Assembly (NCBI RefSeq): GCF_031585635.1
Contig: NZ_CP134196.1
Span: 2,356,001-2,420,000, forward strand
Origin: Paraburkholderia sp. FT54
Lineage (GTDB): Bacteria > Pseudomonadota > Gammaproteobacteria > Burkholderiales > Burkholderiaceae
Length of the DNA: 64,000 nt
Direction of reading: 5' to 3'
Shown piece by piece: positions 24,633 through 33,727 of the stretch. The notes under the pieces were generated by a model. The model worked only from the letters and a program-made list of their open reading frames with translations. It was not told the origin of the DNA and did no database searches. The stretch's first letter is position 1. The number at the start of each line of letters is the position of its first letter. The position numbers were made by a program, and so were the translations under genes.

Positions 24633-25402
24633 TGTCCGAAGTGCTGGAGGCGCTGCGCGGTGAAGACATTGTCAAGCGCTTCGGCGCGGTCACCGCGCTC
24701 GATGGCGTCACGCTGACGCTAAGACAGGGCGAAATTCTTGGCGTACTCGGCGACAATGGCGCAGGCAAGTCGACACTGATCAAGATTCTGACCGGCTTTC
24801 ATCAACAGACAAGCGGCAAGCTTTTTGTCGGCGGCGAAGAAACCATGCTTCGGTCGGTCGATCACGCCCGTTCACTCGGCATTGAATGCGTCTATCAAGA
24901 TCTGGCGCTCGCCAATTCGCTGAGCATCTATCACAACATGTTTCTGAATCGGGAAATCATAGGTCGAGGGCCATTTCGTCTGTTGAACAATCGCGCGATG
25001 CGTGAGCGCGCCGCGGAGTGTCTTGAAGAGATCGGCGTGCACGTGCCCTCGGTCGACCTGCCGGTCGAGCAACTTTCCGGCGGCCAGCGACAGGCTATCG
25101 CGGTCGCTCGCGCGGTCAATTCGAATGCAAGGATACTGCTGCTCGACGAACCGCTGGCCGCGATGGGCGCCCGCGAGGCTGGACTGATCATCGACCTGAT
25201 CCTTCGCCTCAAGGAGAAAGGCGGCCTGTCTATCGTCATGATCATGCACAACTACGCGCAGACGCTCGACATCGCCGACCGCGTAATGCTCATGCAGCGC
25301 GGACGTGTGACCTATCAGCGGGAAGCTGCCAGCACGTCAGTCGAGGAGCTGATGGATATCGTGCGACGTGAATATCGGGCCATGCGGACAACGGCGCGCT
25401 GA
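24632..25402 (+). CDS. Sugar-type ABC transporter ATP-binding protein
   Basis: A 256-residue single-domain ATPase. Walker A is GDNGAGKST (40-48), signature LSGGQ (148-152), Walker B ILLLDEP (168-174), and a switch His in MIMHNYAQ. Ribose-type importers often use a double ATPase of about 500 residues. This is the short form also seen in FrcA-like systems and probably works as a homodimer. It ends the three-gene importer operon; the amidohydrolase gene that follows is on the opposite strand. Confidence 0.93.
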   Translation: MSEVLEALRGEDIVKRFGAVTALDGVTLTLRQGEILGVLGDNGAGKSTLIKILTGFHQQTSGKLFVGGEETMLRSVDHARSLGIECVYQDLALANSLSIYHNMFLNREIIGRGPFRLLNNRAMRERAAECLEEIGVHVPSVDLPVEQLSGGQRQAIAVARAVNSNARILLLDEPLAAMGAREAGLIIDLILRLKEKGGLSIVMIMHNYAQTLDIADRVMLMQRGRVTYQREAASTSVEELMDIVRREYRAMRTTAR

Positions 25403-25497
25403 TGCCACACCGGTACGTGATTAAGCCTTCGAGTTGCGCGTGTTCTCTTGCGTGCGGTTTCGCAAGGTTCATCTGAGCGCAGTGAGCCGTGCGTGCC

Positions 25498-26328
25498 TCA
25501 AGCGCCAAAACCAAACAGGCTGCGAGGCGTAGTCCACAAGACGCGCCGGCGTGCGTCCGGATCGGGAATCAGGCGCTGAACCAACGTCAGCAGCGGAGCA
25601 TAATCCATTCGCACCGGCGAGCGCAGAAACGGCCAATCCGAACCCCACACACACCGGTCCGCGCCGAACGTGCGAAGAATCTGTTGCGCGAAGATCTGCG
25701 CGTCTTCGTACGGATAATCAAGCTGCGAGAATTTTTGCAGCCCGGAAAGCTTGACGACGGTGCGCGCGGTGTCGGCAAGACGCAGGAGCGCCTGGAAACC
25801 GGGTTGGTTCAAACCGGCCGCGGCCTCGGGTCGAGCGCAGTGGTCGATCAACACCCGCGTCGCGGTCCGCCCGATCAGCGGTTCGAGCGCGATCAACTGA
25901 TCGCCCGTGACCTGGATCTGCGCGAACATATCGAGGTCGGCCAGCGTGTTGAAGAGCGCGTCGGCATCACTCATCCCTTCGACGCCCTCCATCGCCGGAT
26001 TGAAGGCAACGCCGACGACGCCCGCGCTCTTCATCTCCAGCAGCGCTTTGCGGCTCACATCGTTGTCCACCACGGCAATGCCTTTGAAACGATCGCCGTG
26101 ACACGCAATGGCATCGAGCATGCAGCGATTGTCGGTACGGTACCCGCTCGTCGGCCCCACAAGCAGCGCATGTCGCACGCCGCATGCGTCCATCACGTGG
26201 GCAAACTGCGCAGCGGTGCCGATCTCCTGCATTGATGGCCGGTACGCACTGTCCGCGCGATAGGGAAAGCGTGCGGGATCGAAAATATGATTGTGACAGT
26301 CGATCTTCTCTTCATCGAAGATATTCAT
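25498..26328 (-). CDS. Amidohydrolase family protein (lactonase/decarboxylase-like TIM barrel)
   Basis: A 276-residue metal-dependent hydrolase of the amidohydrolase_2 type. The N-terminal metal motif is DCHNHIFDPARFPYRAD (residues 10-26); later conserved stretches are RVLIDHCARPEAAAG, VVKLSGLQKFSQLDYP and the catalytic Asp in CVWGSDWPFL. Relatives include 2-pyrone-4,6-dicarboxylate lactonase, 4-sulfomuconolactone hydrolase and sugar lactonases. It sits convergent to the sugar-type importer, so hydrolysis of a sugar-acid or aromatic-derived lactone fits the context. The substrate is inference. Confidence 0.87.
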   Translation of the reverse strand: MNIFDEEKIDCHNHIFDPARFPYRADSAYRPSMQEIGTAAQFAHVMDACGVRHALLVGPTSGYRTDNRCMLDAIACHGDRFKGIAVVDNDVSRKALLEMKSAGVVGVAFNPAMEGVEGMSDADALFNTLADLDMFAQIQVTGDQLIALEPLIGRTATRVLIDHCARPEAAAGLNQPGFQALLRLADTARTVVKLSGLQKFSQLDYPYEDAQIFAQQILRTFGADRCVWGSDWPFLRSPVRMDYAPLLTLVQRLIPDPDARRRVLWTTPRSLFGFGA

Positions 26329-26487
26329 TGAGGCGACTCTCCCCGAGATTCGTGGCGGCGGCGTGCAACTTCAAGCATAGCGCGCGTGCTTCGGTACGCA
26401 AGTTCAAGCCGGTCCTTCGCAGGCAACGACGGCAACGGCATCTCCACGCCCATAGCCGTACCATACCGCGGATGCGGCGCTGCGGGA

Positions 26488-27024
26488 CTAGAGCCAACCG
26501 GCGTAGTGCAGCACGACAAACGATACGGCGCCGCCCGCGATCAGCAGCAAAGCATTGATTCGGGTCGTCATCACGAGCACTGTCGCGATGGTTGCTGTGA
26601 GCCGCGCTATCCAACCGCCGTCGAGTTGTTTCATCAACACGTAGACGGCAGCCAGAATGAGACCGGCGGCGACGGGCCGAAGACCCGCCTGCAATGCATT
26701 CAGCCAGCGAGCGCCTTCGTGTCTGTTCCACACGTGCACGACGGCGCACATCAGGAACGCCGTTGGCCCGAATAGAGCCAGCGTCGCGACGAGGGCTCCG
26801 CCAAACCCGCCGACCTGCCAGCCGATCAACGTCGCCAGCAGCGACCCCGGACCCGGCGCGAGCCGCGCAATCGCGAAGTCGCTCAGGAATTGGGCGTGGG
26901 TCATCCAGTGATGCACGTCGACGACTTGCCGTTGGACCTCGGCAATGATTCCCTGGCCGCCGCCGACCGTTACGATCGAAAGCGGCGCAAAAACTGAAAA
27001 CAGTGCGATGAGATTTCTGGACAC
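26488..27024 (-). CDS. Chromate transporter (CHR), C-terminal half
   Basis: A 178-residue six-helix membrane protein of the short-chain CHR family. The start LIALFSVFAPLSIVTVGGGQ carries the family's GGG motif, followed by IAEVQRQVVDVHHWMTHAQF and FAIARLAPGPGSLLATLIGW. It begins with GTG. It follows the other half (27059-27685) by 34 bp on the same strand; in long ChrA proteins these two units are fused. The pair probably works as an antiparallel heterodimer exporting chromate or a related oxyanion. Confidence 0.88.
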   Translation of the reverse strand: MSRNLIALFSVFAPLSIVTVGGGQGIIAEVQRQVVDVHHWMTHAQFLSDFAIARLAPGPGSLLATLIGWQVGGFGGALVATLALFGPTAFLMCAVVHVWNRHEGARWLNALQAGLRPVAAGLILAAVYVLMKQLDGGWIARLTATIATVLVMTTRINALLLIAGGAVSFVVLHYAGWL

Positions 27025-27058
27025 GTGATGTCGCTTTCTGAAAGTTGCGCGATTGTCG

Positions 27059-27685
27059 TTATTGCTGCCGCGGCGAACGGACGTATTCGTATCCGACGCT
27101 CAGGACGCCGGCGATCAACACGGTCCACACAAGGGACGCCCTGAATAACGCCACAGCGACGAAGGTCGCGATCAGAATGAGATACGAAAAAGCGCGCCGC
27201 GGCAGTCTGCGCGCGGCGGTGATCGCCATCGCCGCGGACAGCCCGATTGCACCTGCCGCCGCGCCGGCCAGCGCAGTATGCGTCAGCGGAAGATAGGCGA
27301 TGGCCGAGAAGAATGCGCCGAGCAGGACGATCAGGATTGCCGGTGGGAAGATGATTCCGCAAAATCCGGCAAGCGCGCCGCGCCAGCCAAGCAGACGATA
27401 ACCGATCCAGATGGCCAGATTCTTGACGTTGACGCCTGGCAGCGCCTGCGACAACGCCAGTCCGTCGAGGAACTCACTCTCGGTCAGCCAGTGCCGGTCG
27501 TGCACGAATTCGCGCAGGAACCACCCGCTCAATCCGCCGCCAAAACTCGTGAGGCCGATTCGCGAAAAGATAAGAAACAGCCCTAGCGCCGTCACTTCGC
27601 CGGGCGCTGGTCTGCCGCCCTGCCCGCTATCTTCGCGCGTCAATGCCGGGGCGAGGACCTCTTGCCCGTTGATGCCTCTAACCAA
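27059..27685 (-). CDS. Chromate transporter (CHR), N-terminal half
   Basis: A 208-residue short-chain CHR protein: LGLFLIFSRIGLTSFGGGLS, then REFVHDRHWLTESEFLDGLA and SQALPGVNVKNLAIWIGYRL, then three or four more helices. I chose the TTG at 27685 because AAGGAGGG lies 6 bp before it. An in-frame ATG at 27826 would add about 47 residues (LWLQRQRRDARIYRLCRTVR) unlike the family. It is the first gene of the CHR pair. Confidence 0.85.
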   Translation of the reverse strand: MVRGINGQEVLAPALTREDSGQGGRPAPGEVTALGLFLIFSRIGLTSFGGGLSGWFLREFVHDRHWLTESEFLDGLALSQALPGVNVKNLAIWIGYRLLGWRGALAGFCGIIFPPAILIVLLGAFFSAIAYLPLTHTALAGAAAGAIGLSAAMAITAARRLPRRAFSYLILIATFVAVALFRASLVWTVLIAGVLSVGYEYVRSPRQQ

Positions 27686-28014
27686 TGCTCCCTCCTTGCG
27701 AACTGTGCGGCAAAGCCGGTAAATCCTGGCGTCCCGTCGCTGTCGTTGCAGCCACAACGACGCCGCCACCGGCGGTTCAACCCGCGTGTCGAATGATAGC
27801 TTCAATAAGCCGGACCATTTCGCCAATCATAAAACGACGCCAACGTTTTGCCGCATGCACGCGGGTGCGAGCAGTCTCCATGGTGCGAGCCAGTTACTAG
27901 CGACGTTGCGAATTGGGCGAATCCATCGCCTGTCTCATCTCGAGGTGTCGAGCTGCGGCAAAGACGGCCGTGCGCAAGAAGCCGGGAAGCACGCCATGCG
28001 GATGAGCAGGACGC
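27686..28014. other. Intergenic region, nothing recognised
   Basis: About 330 bp between the chromate transporter genes and the DUF1571 gene, both on the minus strand. It should hold the promoter of the chr pair. Open frames here have no family resemblance or sensible start. Confidence 0.4.
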
Positions 28015-29022
28015 TCAGTGGAAATTGTATTCAGGGTTATGTCGATCGAAGACGGATTCGCTCCAATGGTGAGGCACGACGTCTTCGAAACGGATCAGCT
28101 CCAGCAGGCCGCCGTGGTCGTCCCATGCGGCCTCGCCACAGGGCCACGTATGCTGAAGATCGAATAACAGTCTCACGCGCTGCGCGTAGTGCGCTGGCGG
28201 CCCTGACGGAGCCGTCCATGTCCACGCAAGCACCCGCATGCCGTGCATGTTCATGAGTTCAATGCGGCTCGGCTTTTCAGTCAGGCCCTCTTCGCGAAAG
28301 CTCCGCGCATCGTGCTCGACGGTGCGCGCGATGAACTGCAGGCCCAGATCCCGGACACTATGGTGGGACTGCGCGTGCGCGAACGGTCCGTCAACGGCGA
28401 CCTTGCCTGACATGATATGCAACCGGCCGCCCAAATGCCCGAAGATGCTGTTCGGGTCCGCAGTTTCGTCGTAAACGATTTCCTGTCCCGCATGGGCGCC
28501 ATCAGGCAGCCATTTTGCGTACACTTTTCGTGGGGTGTCCTGATATCGGATAAGCATGTGATCGGGCCGGTCCGGCCATCTGCCGGATATACGCTCCTGG
28601 CGGAACATGCTGTATTCGTAGGCGTCGTCGGCAACCATGCCGGACCTCGCGTACTCGACGAAGGCTTCGGGCTTCATTGCATTCATCAGTGCGAGAATCT
28701 GATCGTCGGTCAGGGACAGAAGCGAGTGGTTTTCGATCCGCGTTCGCCATGACGCCGCCTGTTCCTCGGCCGTGAGACACCGGAACTGGTCGATGTCCGC
28801 GTTCACGGTGTCCGACGTGGCGGCATCGGCGCATCCCTCCGAAGTACTGGATGAGGCCGGCGTAGCCGGGCTGTTCGATTGGGCGAGCGCGTCTCTTGAG
28901 ACAATCAGGCACGTCAACGCGAGCACGCACAGCAGCGCTCGCACGACTTGCCGCCATCCCGCAGCAGGCAGCACGCGTGCGCATGGTGGATGATCGGAAA
29001 GGCGAAATCCGCAAAGCGTCAT
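28015..29022 (-). CDS. DUF1571 domain secreted protein
   Basis: A 335-residue exported protein. A long N-region and hydrophobic segment (LLCVLALTCLIVSRDALAQ, about 30-48) form the signal. The mature part shows the DUF1571 core YSMFRQERISGRWPDRPDHM, RYQDTPRKVYAKWLPDGAHA and GQEIVYDETADPNSIFGHLG, then NHSVR-like HHSVRDLGLQFIA. The fold is probably LolA-like, as in other outer-membrane lipid or sigma-factor-linked proteins. Its ATG overlaps the stop of the anti-sigma gene by 4 bp, so the two are co-translated. Function unknown. Confidence 0.78.
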   Translation of the reverse strand: MTLCGFRLSDHPPCARVLPAAGWRQVVRALLCVLALTCLIVSRDALAQSNSPATPASSSTSEGCADAATSDTVNADIDQFRCLTAEEQAASWRTRIENHSLLSLTDDQILALMNAMKPEAFVEYARSGMVADDAYEYSMFRQERISGRWPDRPDHMLIRYQDTPRKVYAKWLPDGAHAGQEIVYDETADPNSIFGHLGGRLHIMSGKVAVDGPFAHAQSHHSVRDLGLQFIARTVEHDARSFREEGLTEKPSRIELMNMHGMRVLAWTWTAPSGPPAHYAQRVRLLFDLQHTWPCGEAAWDDHGGLLELIRFEDVVPHHWSESVFDRHNPEYNFH

Positions 29023-29843
29023 GGGTTAAATCCGTTGCTGGTTTCCGGGCTTCTGAATGCCAGCCCGAGCATGCTGCAAGCGTCGATCGCCATGGGTCGC
29101 AATTGCGCCTCGGCGAGCTGGCCGGTCAGCGCGCATCCCATTCCCTGACTCCACCAGTAGAACGTGTTGCGATTATCGTCGCGAAACAGGCGGAATGCTG
29201 TCGCATTCTTTGGAACCGCCGCAACGTACATCGTGAGCCGGGCGCCGGCCGGGTTCTGATACATGAACTGCGCGGCGGGCCCCGTCTCGCCGGGCAGCAG
29301 ACGTCCGCCGATCAGCGAATACCCATATTGCCGCAGCGAAGGCACCGCCAAGCGCCGACCGAGCCGGCGTGACAGCCAGTTGACAAGCTGATCGCGTTGA
29401 AGTGCCGCGACCTCCACGGGGTGGCGTTGCTCAGGCGCGTACACCGCGAAAGCGATGTCGGCGCGTTCCGCGAACACGGATGGATCGGCCGCGAAATTCG
29501 CCGGCACCCAACCGGACGATGAGCCGAGCGCCACGCCCATCGCCATGAAGGAGGCCGCGACGCCAGCCTGCCGCCACCACGGCGTGAGGCGCCGCACGAC
29601 GATACAAGTCAAATCGTCTCGCGAGTCCCTGAATAATGCCGCCAGCGCGGCTTTTTGCGCGCGGTAATCACTCACGCGCTCGGCCGCCCTAAGATGGATC
29701 GTCAGCCAAACGGCCGTGGCCGCGCGCTCCGAGGCCGCTAGCTCATTGTCGGCAAACGCGGATAGCAGCCGCAAATCTATCCCGCCCAAGCCTTGCCTCG
29801 TTCGGTCACTGTCGTCGTTCATGGCTTGGTTCGCAGTTTGCAA
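29019..29843 (-). CDS. Anti-sigma factor (transmembrane)
   Basis: A 274-residue protein. A short cytoplasmic N-domain of the zinc-less anti-sigma type (LRLLSAFADNELAASERAAT, then ERVSDYRAQKAALAALFRD) is followed by one membrane segment (about 95-113, AGVAASFMAMGVALG). A periplasmic domain follows, with FMYQNPAGARLTMYVAAVPK and RNTFYWWSQGMGCALTG, as in Burkholderia anti-sigma factors. The frame opens with TTG after AGGG; ATG at 29822 is the alternative. No ECF sigma gene lies directly upstream, where its partner normally sits. Confidence 0.8.
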   Translation of the reverse strand: MQTANQAMNDDSDRTRQGLGGIDLRLLSAFADNELAASERAATAVWLTIHLRAAERVSDYRAQKAALAALFRDSRDDLTCIVVRRLTPWWRQAGVAASFMAMGVALGSSSGWVPANFAADPSVFAERADIAFAVYAPEQRHPVEVAALQRDQLVNWLSRRLGRRLAVPSLRQYGYSLIGGRLLPGETGPAAQFMYQNPAGARLTMYVAAVPKNATAFRLFRDDNRNTFYWWSQGMGCALTGQLAEAQLRPMAIDACSMLGLAFRSPETSNGFNP

Positions 29844-30210
29844 CTACCCTGCCCTGATGCCTCCCAATCACATCACGCTGTCCGTTGCAGACCCAAGGCG
29901 TACGCGCACCGGATCGGTGCTCCCGGCATGAAGTCTTGTTCCTGACCGGAGATGGCATTCCCGCACCGATGGGCTCCAAAACAGCCTCCACACCGTGAAT
30001 AAACGTGCGGAGGGGTTGCTATATTCCAATCGTGTGAAGTGAAGGCTTGCCGTTGCGAAGCCGCGAACAGCTACCGCGCAACGCCTGCGCCCCACTCAGG
30101 CAAGCCCCCATTCGCCATTGCCTTCGCAGCATTGGAGTTTGCGCGGGAGACGGAATAGACGGCCGCGCCGAATCGTTTAGACAACATGTGCAAACCAACG
30201 GCAGACTTCG
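29844..30210. other. Intergenic region between divergent anti-sigma and lipoprotein genes
   Basis: A 367-bp divergent control region. A TTGCTATATTCC stretch near 30017 could be promoter DNA. I looked for an ECF sigma-factor gene on both strands and found none. Confidence 0.35.
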
Positions 30211-30954
30211 ATGAACATTCCACAGCAGCACTTCATTCGACCTGTCGGCGTAGCACTGCTGATGGCATCCGTCGCGCTGGCCGCCGGCTGCGGAGGCGGT
30301 GGTGGTGGCGGCAGCAGCAGCACGTCGATGATTTCGATCGCCGGCACGGCGGCAACCGGCAAGGCACTGGCGAACGCGACGATTAGCATCGGCTGCGTGC
30401 GGGGCTCGATGTCGGTTGCAGCAGATGCGAACGGAACCTACCACGCGACACTCGGCGCAGTAACGCCGTGCATGATCGCTGCGACCTCGGGCGTGACGAC
30501 GCTGCATTCCGTTGCGTTCGCCGGCGGCACGTACAACGTCACGCCGGAGACGGATCTGCTGGTGTCATATCTGGCGGCGCAACTCGGCACGAATGAAAGC
30601 GGGCTCGTCGCCGGCTTCGCGGTCAACACACAGTTTCAGCAGGCGCTGGCGAATCAGACCAATGTTCTGACTGCGCAGGCCGCGGTCGTCCAGAGTCTGC
30701 AGCAGACGTACGGTGTTGCGCTGTCGACGCCCAGTTTCCTGAACACCGCATTCGCGGTCGGTCAACCAGGCGAGGACAGCGATCTCGAAGCGCTCCTCGC
30801 CCGCGGCGCCATCGACCCCAATGGCGAACCGGACGCCGCCGCAGTCGCACTGATGGCCACGGCGGGGGCGGCCCATCCGATTGCGACGTCACCGAATAAC
30901 AGCACGGGCGGGACCGGGATCGGCGGCATTGGAAGCTCGGGCGGCATGATGTGA
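30211..30954 (+). CDS. Glycine-rich lipoprotein of unknown function
   Basis: A 247-residue predicted lipoprotein. The signal has a lipobox LAAGC near residue 29, followed by a flexible run of seven glycines and serines. Residues about 40-105 read ISIAGTAATGKALANATISI and DANGTYHATLGAV, resembling the carboxypeptidase-regulatory-like beta module also seen at the start of the phosphoesterase at 59932. The rest is Ala/Gln-rich helix (FQQALANQTNVLTAQAAVVQ), and the end is a Gly/Ser tail. Stop is 15 bp from the convergent GGDEF-EAL gene. No function can be assigned. Confidence 0.75.
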   Translation: MNIPQQHFIRPVGVALLMASVALAAGCGGGGGGGSSSTSMISIAGTAATGKALANATISIGCVRGSMSVAADANGTYHATLGAVTPCMIAATSGVTTLHSVAFAGGTYNVTPETDLLVSYLAAQLGTNESGLVAGFAVNTQFQQALANQTNVLTAQAAVVQSLQQTYGVALSTPSFLNTAFAVGQPGEDSDLEALLARGAIDPNGEPDAAAVALMATAGAAHPIATSPNNSTGGTGIGGIGSSGGMM

Positions 30955-30968
30955 GACGCCCCTGCGGG

Positions 30969-33428
30969 TCAGAGCAGTTCCACGGTGAAGTCGCCCGCCG
31001 AATGGCTGCGGCTGGAACCGGGAAAACGCGCACGAAACAGCGTGGTGAACTCTTCCGCAGGCAGAGGCCGTGAAAAAAGATAGCCCTGTCCCGCCTGGCA
31101 GGACCATTCACGAAGGAGCCTTGCCTGCTCGCTCGTTTCAATCCCCTCGGCCGTGACGGACAATCCAAGCGACTGCGCCATGGAGATGACGGCTCGAACG
31201 ATTGCATCGTCCTCGGCACTCGTGCCAATGCCCTGAACGAAGGATCGATCGATCTTCAGCACATCGAGCGGCAGCTTGCGCAGATAACTTAGCGACGAAT
31301 AGCCCGTGCCGAAGTCGTCGATTGCGATCGTTACGCCAAAATCTTTCAGCTTTCGAAGCGTCTCGATACTCTTTGCCGTATCCCGCATGATCAGGCCCTC
31401 CGTGACCTCCAGTTTTAGCGAGGCCGCGCCGATGTGAGCACTGGAGAGCGCTGCGGCAACATCGGCAACGAGGTTGGGATCATCGAACTGCCGAGGGGAG
31501 AGATTGACGCTGATCTGCAGTGGCGGCTCGGTTGGGAACTCGCGCTGCCAGCGGGCGACCTGCTGGCAAGCCTCTGCCATGACGTATCGACCGAGCGGAA
31601 TGATCAGGCCGCTTTCCTCTGCAATCGCAATGAACTCGGACGGCGGCAACAATCCTCGCGTGGGGTGCTGCCACCTCACGAGCGCTTCCATTTCACTGAA
31701 CCCTGCCGCCTGTAACTGCATGATGGGCTGAAAATACACGCGTAGCTCGCGATGGTCGATCGCGTAACGCAGGTCCGTTTCAATCTCCAGCTTTTCGACG
31801 GCTTCCGTGTGCATGTTCTCTTCGAACACCACGTAGCGGCCCTTGCCGCCATTCTTGGCCCGGTACATCGCGACGTCGGCATCCCGCAACAACGTGTCGG
31901 CATCGCCGCGGCCGCCGCCGGCACGCGCGAATGCAAGCCCGACGCTCGCGCTGACGATGTACTGTTTGTTGTCGAGATCGAATGGTTGGCTGAACTGCGC
32001 AAGGATGTTGTCCGCGACCAGGGTTCCTTCGCTGGCCGCTTCACTTCCCAAGTGCTCCAGCAGAATGACGAACTCGTCTCCGCCCAATCGCGCGACGGTG
32101 TCGGTGGGGCGGACGCAGCCTTCGAGGCGCTTGGCCGCTGCGATCAGCAGCCGGTCTCCCACATGATGTCCAAGACTGTCGTTGACGCGCTTGAAGTTGT
32201 CCAGGTCGATGAAAACGACTCCGATCATCGCATTGCGTCGCCGCGCGCGAGCTTCGGCCTGACCAATACGATCAAGCAGCAGCGCGCGGTTCGGTAACGC
32301 GGTGAGCGTATCGTAGAACGCCCTTCGCGCGAGTTGCTCCTCGAAGTTCTTTCGTTCGGTGATGTCGCTCGCGGTCGCGACGATCGCGCCAACCGCCGGT
32401 TCGTCGAGCAGATTCGTCAAAGTAAGCTGAATATGGCGCCACGCATCCCCCTCGCCTCGAGTGCGGATCTCGATGGATTTCGTGGATCGGGCCGTCGACG
32501 ATACGGTCTGCAGCAGACCCGCCAGCGCGGGACGGTCAGTGGGATGGATCGGATCGAGCAGACTGGTGCCGACGAGCTGGCCCATGTTCCGCAACGGATC
32601 CGGTCTTCGCGTCGGCGCCTCGTAAGTCACCGTCCCGTCGATGTCGGAAACGAGTATCGCGTCCGACGTGTTCGCGACCAGCGCCTGCAGCCGCTGTTCG
32701 CTCGTGCGCAGCGCGTCCTGGGCCGCCGCGTCCGCGTTTTTGCGAATCCGCCGCAGCATCCGCAGAAACAGCAGCGTCAGCCCCACCCCGATCGCCAGAA
32801 CCACTGGGGTCGATATCAGGACGATCCGTTGCACGGCAACGAGCCGGTTGAGTTGCATCGTCGCATCGTCGCGATGCTGTGCCGCTGCCGCGAGGACCTG
32901 GTGCTCGATATCGTCGAAGAGCGGATCGGCCGAATCCTCGTCGATCTCGTTGGCTTTCGCGATGTCGTGATCGTCGACCGCCTTGAACATGGGCCTGGCG
33001 AACGCCCGATACTTCGCATGCTTCTCCAGCAGGCCGAGCAGCATCGTGCTGCTGCCGGGTTCAAGCGCCATCGCCTTCTTTAGCGAAGCATCCAGTGCCG
33101 CGCCGGCCTCGCTATGCTCCCGCAGCACTTCCGGGCGCGGGTCGAGGAAGTACTTGCGTTCGGCCGATTCCTCCCATGCGACGCTGTAGCGGGCTTCCTC
33201 GAAAGCGTTATCCGCCTCGTTGGCGGCTTGCGCGGCGAAACCGGCGCTCAGGCTTTCATAGGCGCCCCAGAAGGCCAGAAGCGGCACACTCAGCAGAACG
33301 AGGATGAGTCCAAATAGCGCTGTGCGCCGCGCCGGCGGCACATTCAATGACGACTGCCGCAGTGGGTCTGCCCCCGAGTTGCTTCGCCACAGGGAGCGAC
33401 GCCTCTGGCTATCTTTCTGTCTGGTCAC
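30969..33428 (-). CDS. GGDEF-EAL protein with periplasmic sensor and PAS domain
   Basis: An 819-residue c-di-GMP enzyme. Two membrane helices (about 36-56 and 201-223) flank a helical periplasmic sensor; a PAS domain (about 243-367) follows. The GGDEF domain has GGDEF at 449-453 and the product-inhibition motif RPTD five residues earlier. The EAL domain (from about 555) is complete: EALVRW, EVTEGLI, DDFGTG, LKIDRSF and AEGIET. Both cyclase and phosphodiesterase activity look possible. GTG at 33428 was preferred because CGGAG lies about 6 bp upstream; a GTG at 33452 is the alternative. Confidence 0.9.
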   Translation of the reverse strand: MTRQKDSQRRRSLWRSNSGADPLRQSSLNVPPARRTALFGLILVLLSVPLLAFWGAYESLSAGFAAQAANEADNAFEEARYSVAWEESAERKYFLDPRPEVLREHSEAGAALDASLKKAMALEPGSSTMLLGLLEKHAKYRAFARPMFKAVDDHDIAKANEIDEDSADPLFDDIEHQVLAAAAQHRDDATMQLNRLVAVQRIVLISTPVVLAIGVGLTLLFLRMLRRIRKNADAAAQDALRTSEQRLQALVANTSDAILVSDIDGTVTYEAPTRRPDPLRNMGQLVGTSLLDPIHPTDRPALAGLLQTVSSTARSTKSIEIRTRGEGDAWRHIQLTLTNLLDEPAVGAIVATASDITERKNFEEQLARRAFYDTLTALPNRALLLDRIGQAEARARRRNAMIGVVFIDLDNFKRVNDSLGHHVGDRLLIAAAKRLEGCVRPTDTVARLGGDEFVILLEHLGSEAASEGTLVADNILAQFSQPFDLDNKQYIVSASVGLAFARAGGGRGDADTLLRDADVAMYRAKNGGKGRYVVFEENMHTEAVEKLEIETDLRYAIDHRELRVYFQPIMQLQAAGFSEMEALVRWQHPTRGLLPPSEFIAIAEESGLIIPLGRYVMAEACQQVARWQREFPTEPPLQISVNLSPRQFDDPNLVADVAAALSSAHIGAASLKLEVTEGLIMRDTAKSIETLRKLKDFGVTIAIDDFGTGYSSLSYLRKLPLDVLKIDRSFVQGIGTSAEDDAIVRAVISMAQSLGLSVTAEGIETSEQARLLREWSCQAGQGYLFSRPLPAEEFTTLFRARFPGSSRSHSAGDFTVELL

Positions 33429-33727
33429 GATTGCTCCGATGTGGAACGTCACGCCGACGGGGTGATCTGTTCGAGCAGGTTGGGCGAAAGCAAACTGGAA
33501 GCGTCAGTCCGCCGGTAGCCGGCGCGCGAACGCGAAAGTCGTGGCGCGAAGGATGACTCAGTTCCTTCGTCGACTCCGAAGCGCGCAGATTGACGGACCA
33601 GTCCGATCCCGGTCCGTGTTTTGTCGGACCACCGCTTGTTTACGGCACGCTCTGGTTTTTCTAAAGAAAAGCCGCTTCAGCAGCCAGCCTGCCGGTCCTG
33701 ATCGCCGGATGCGTCGGAGCAGGCCCA

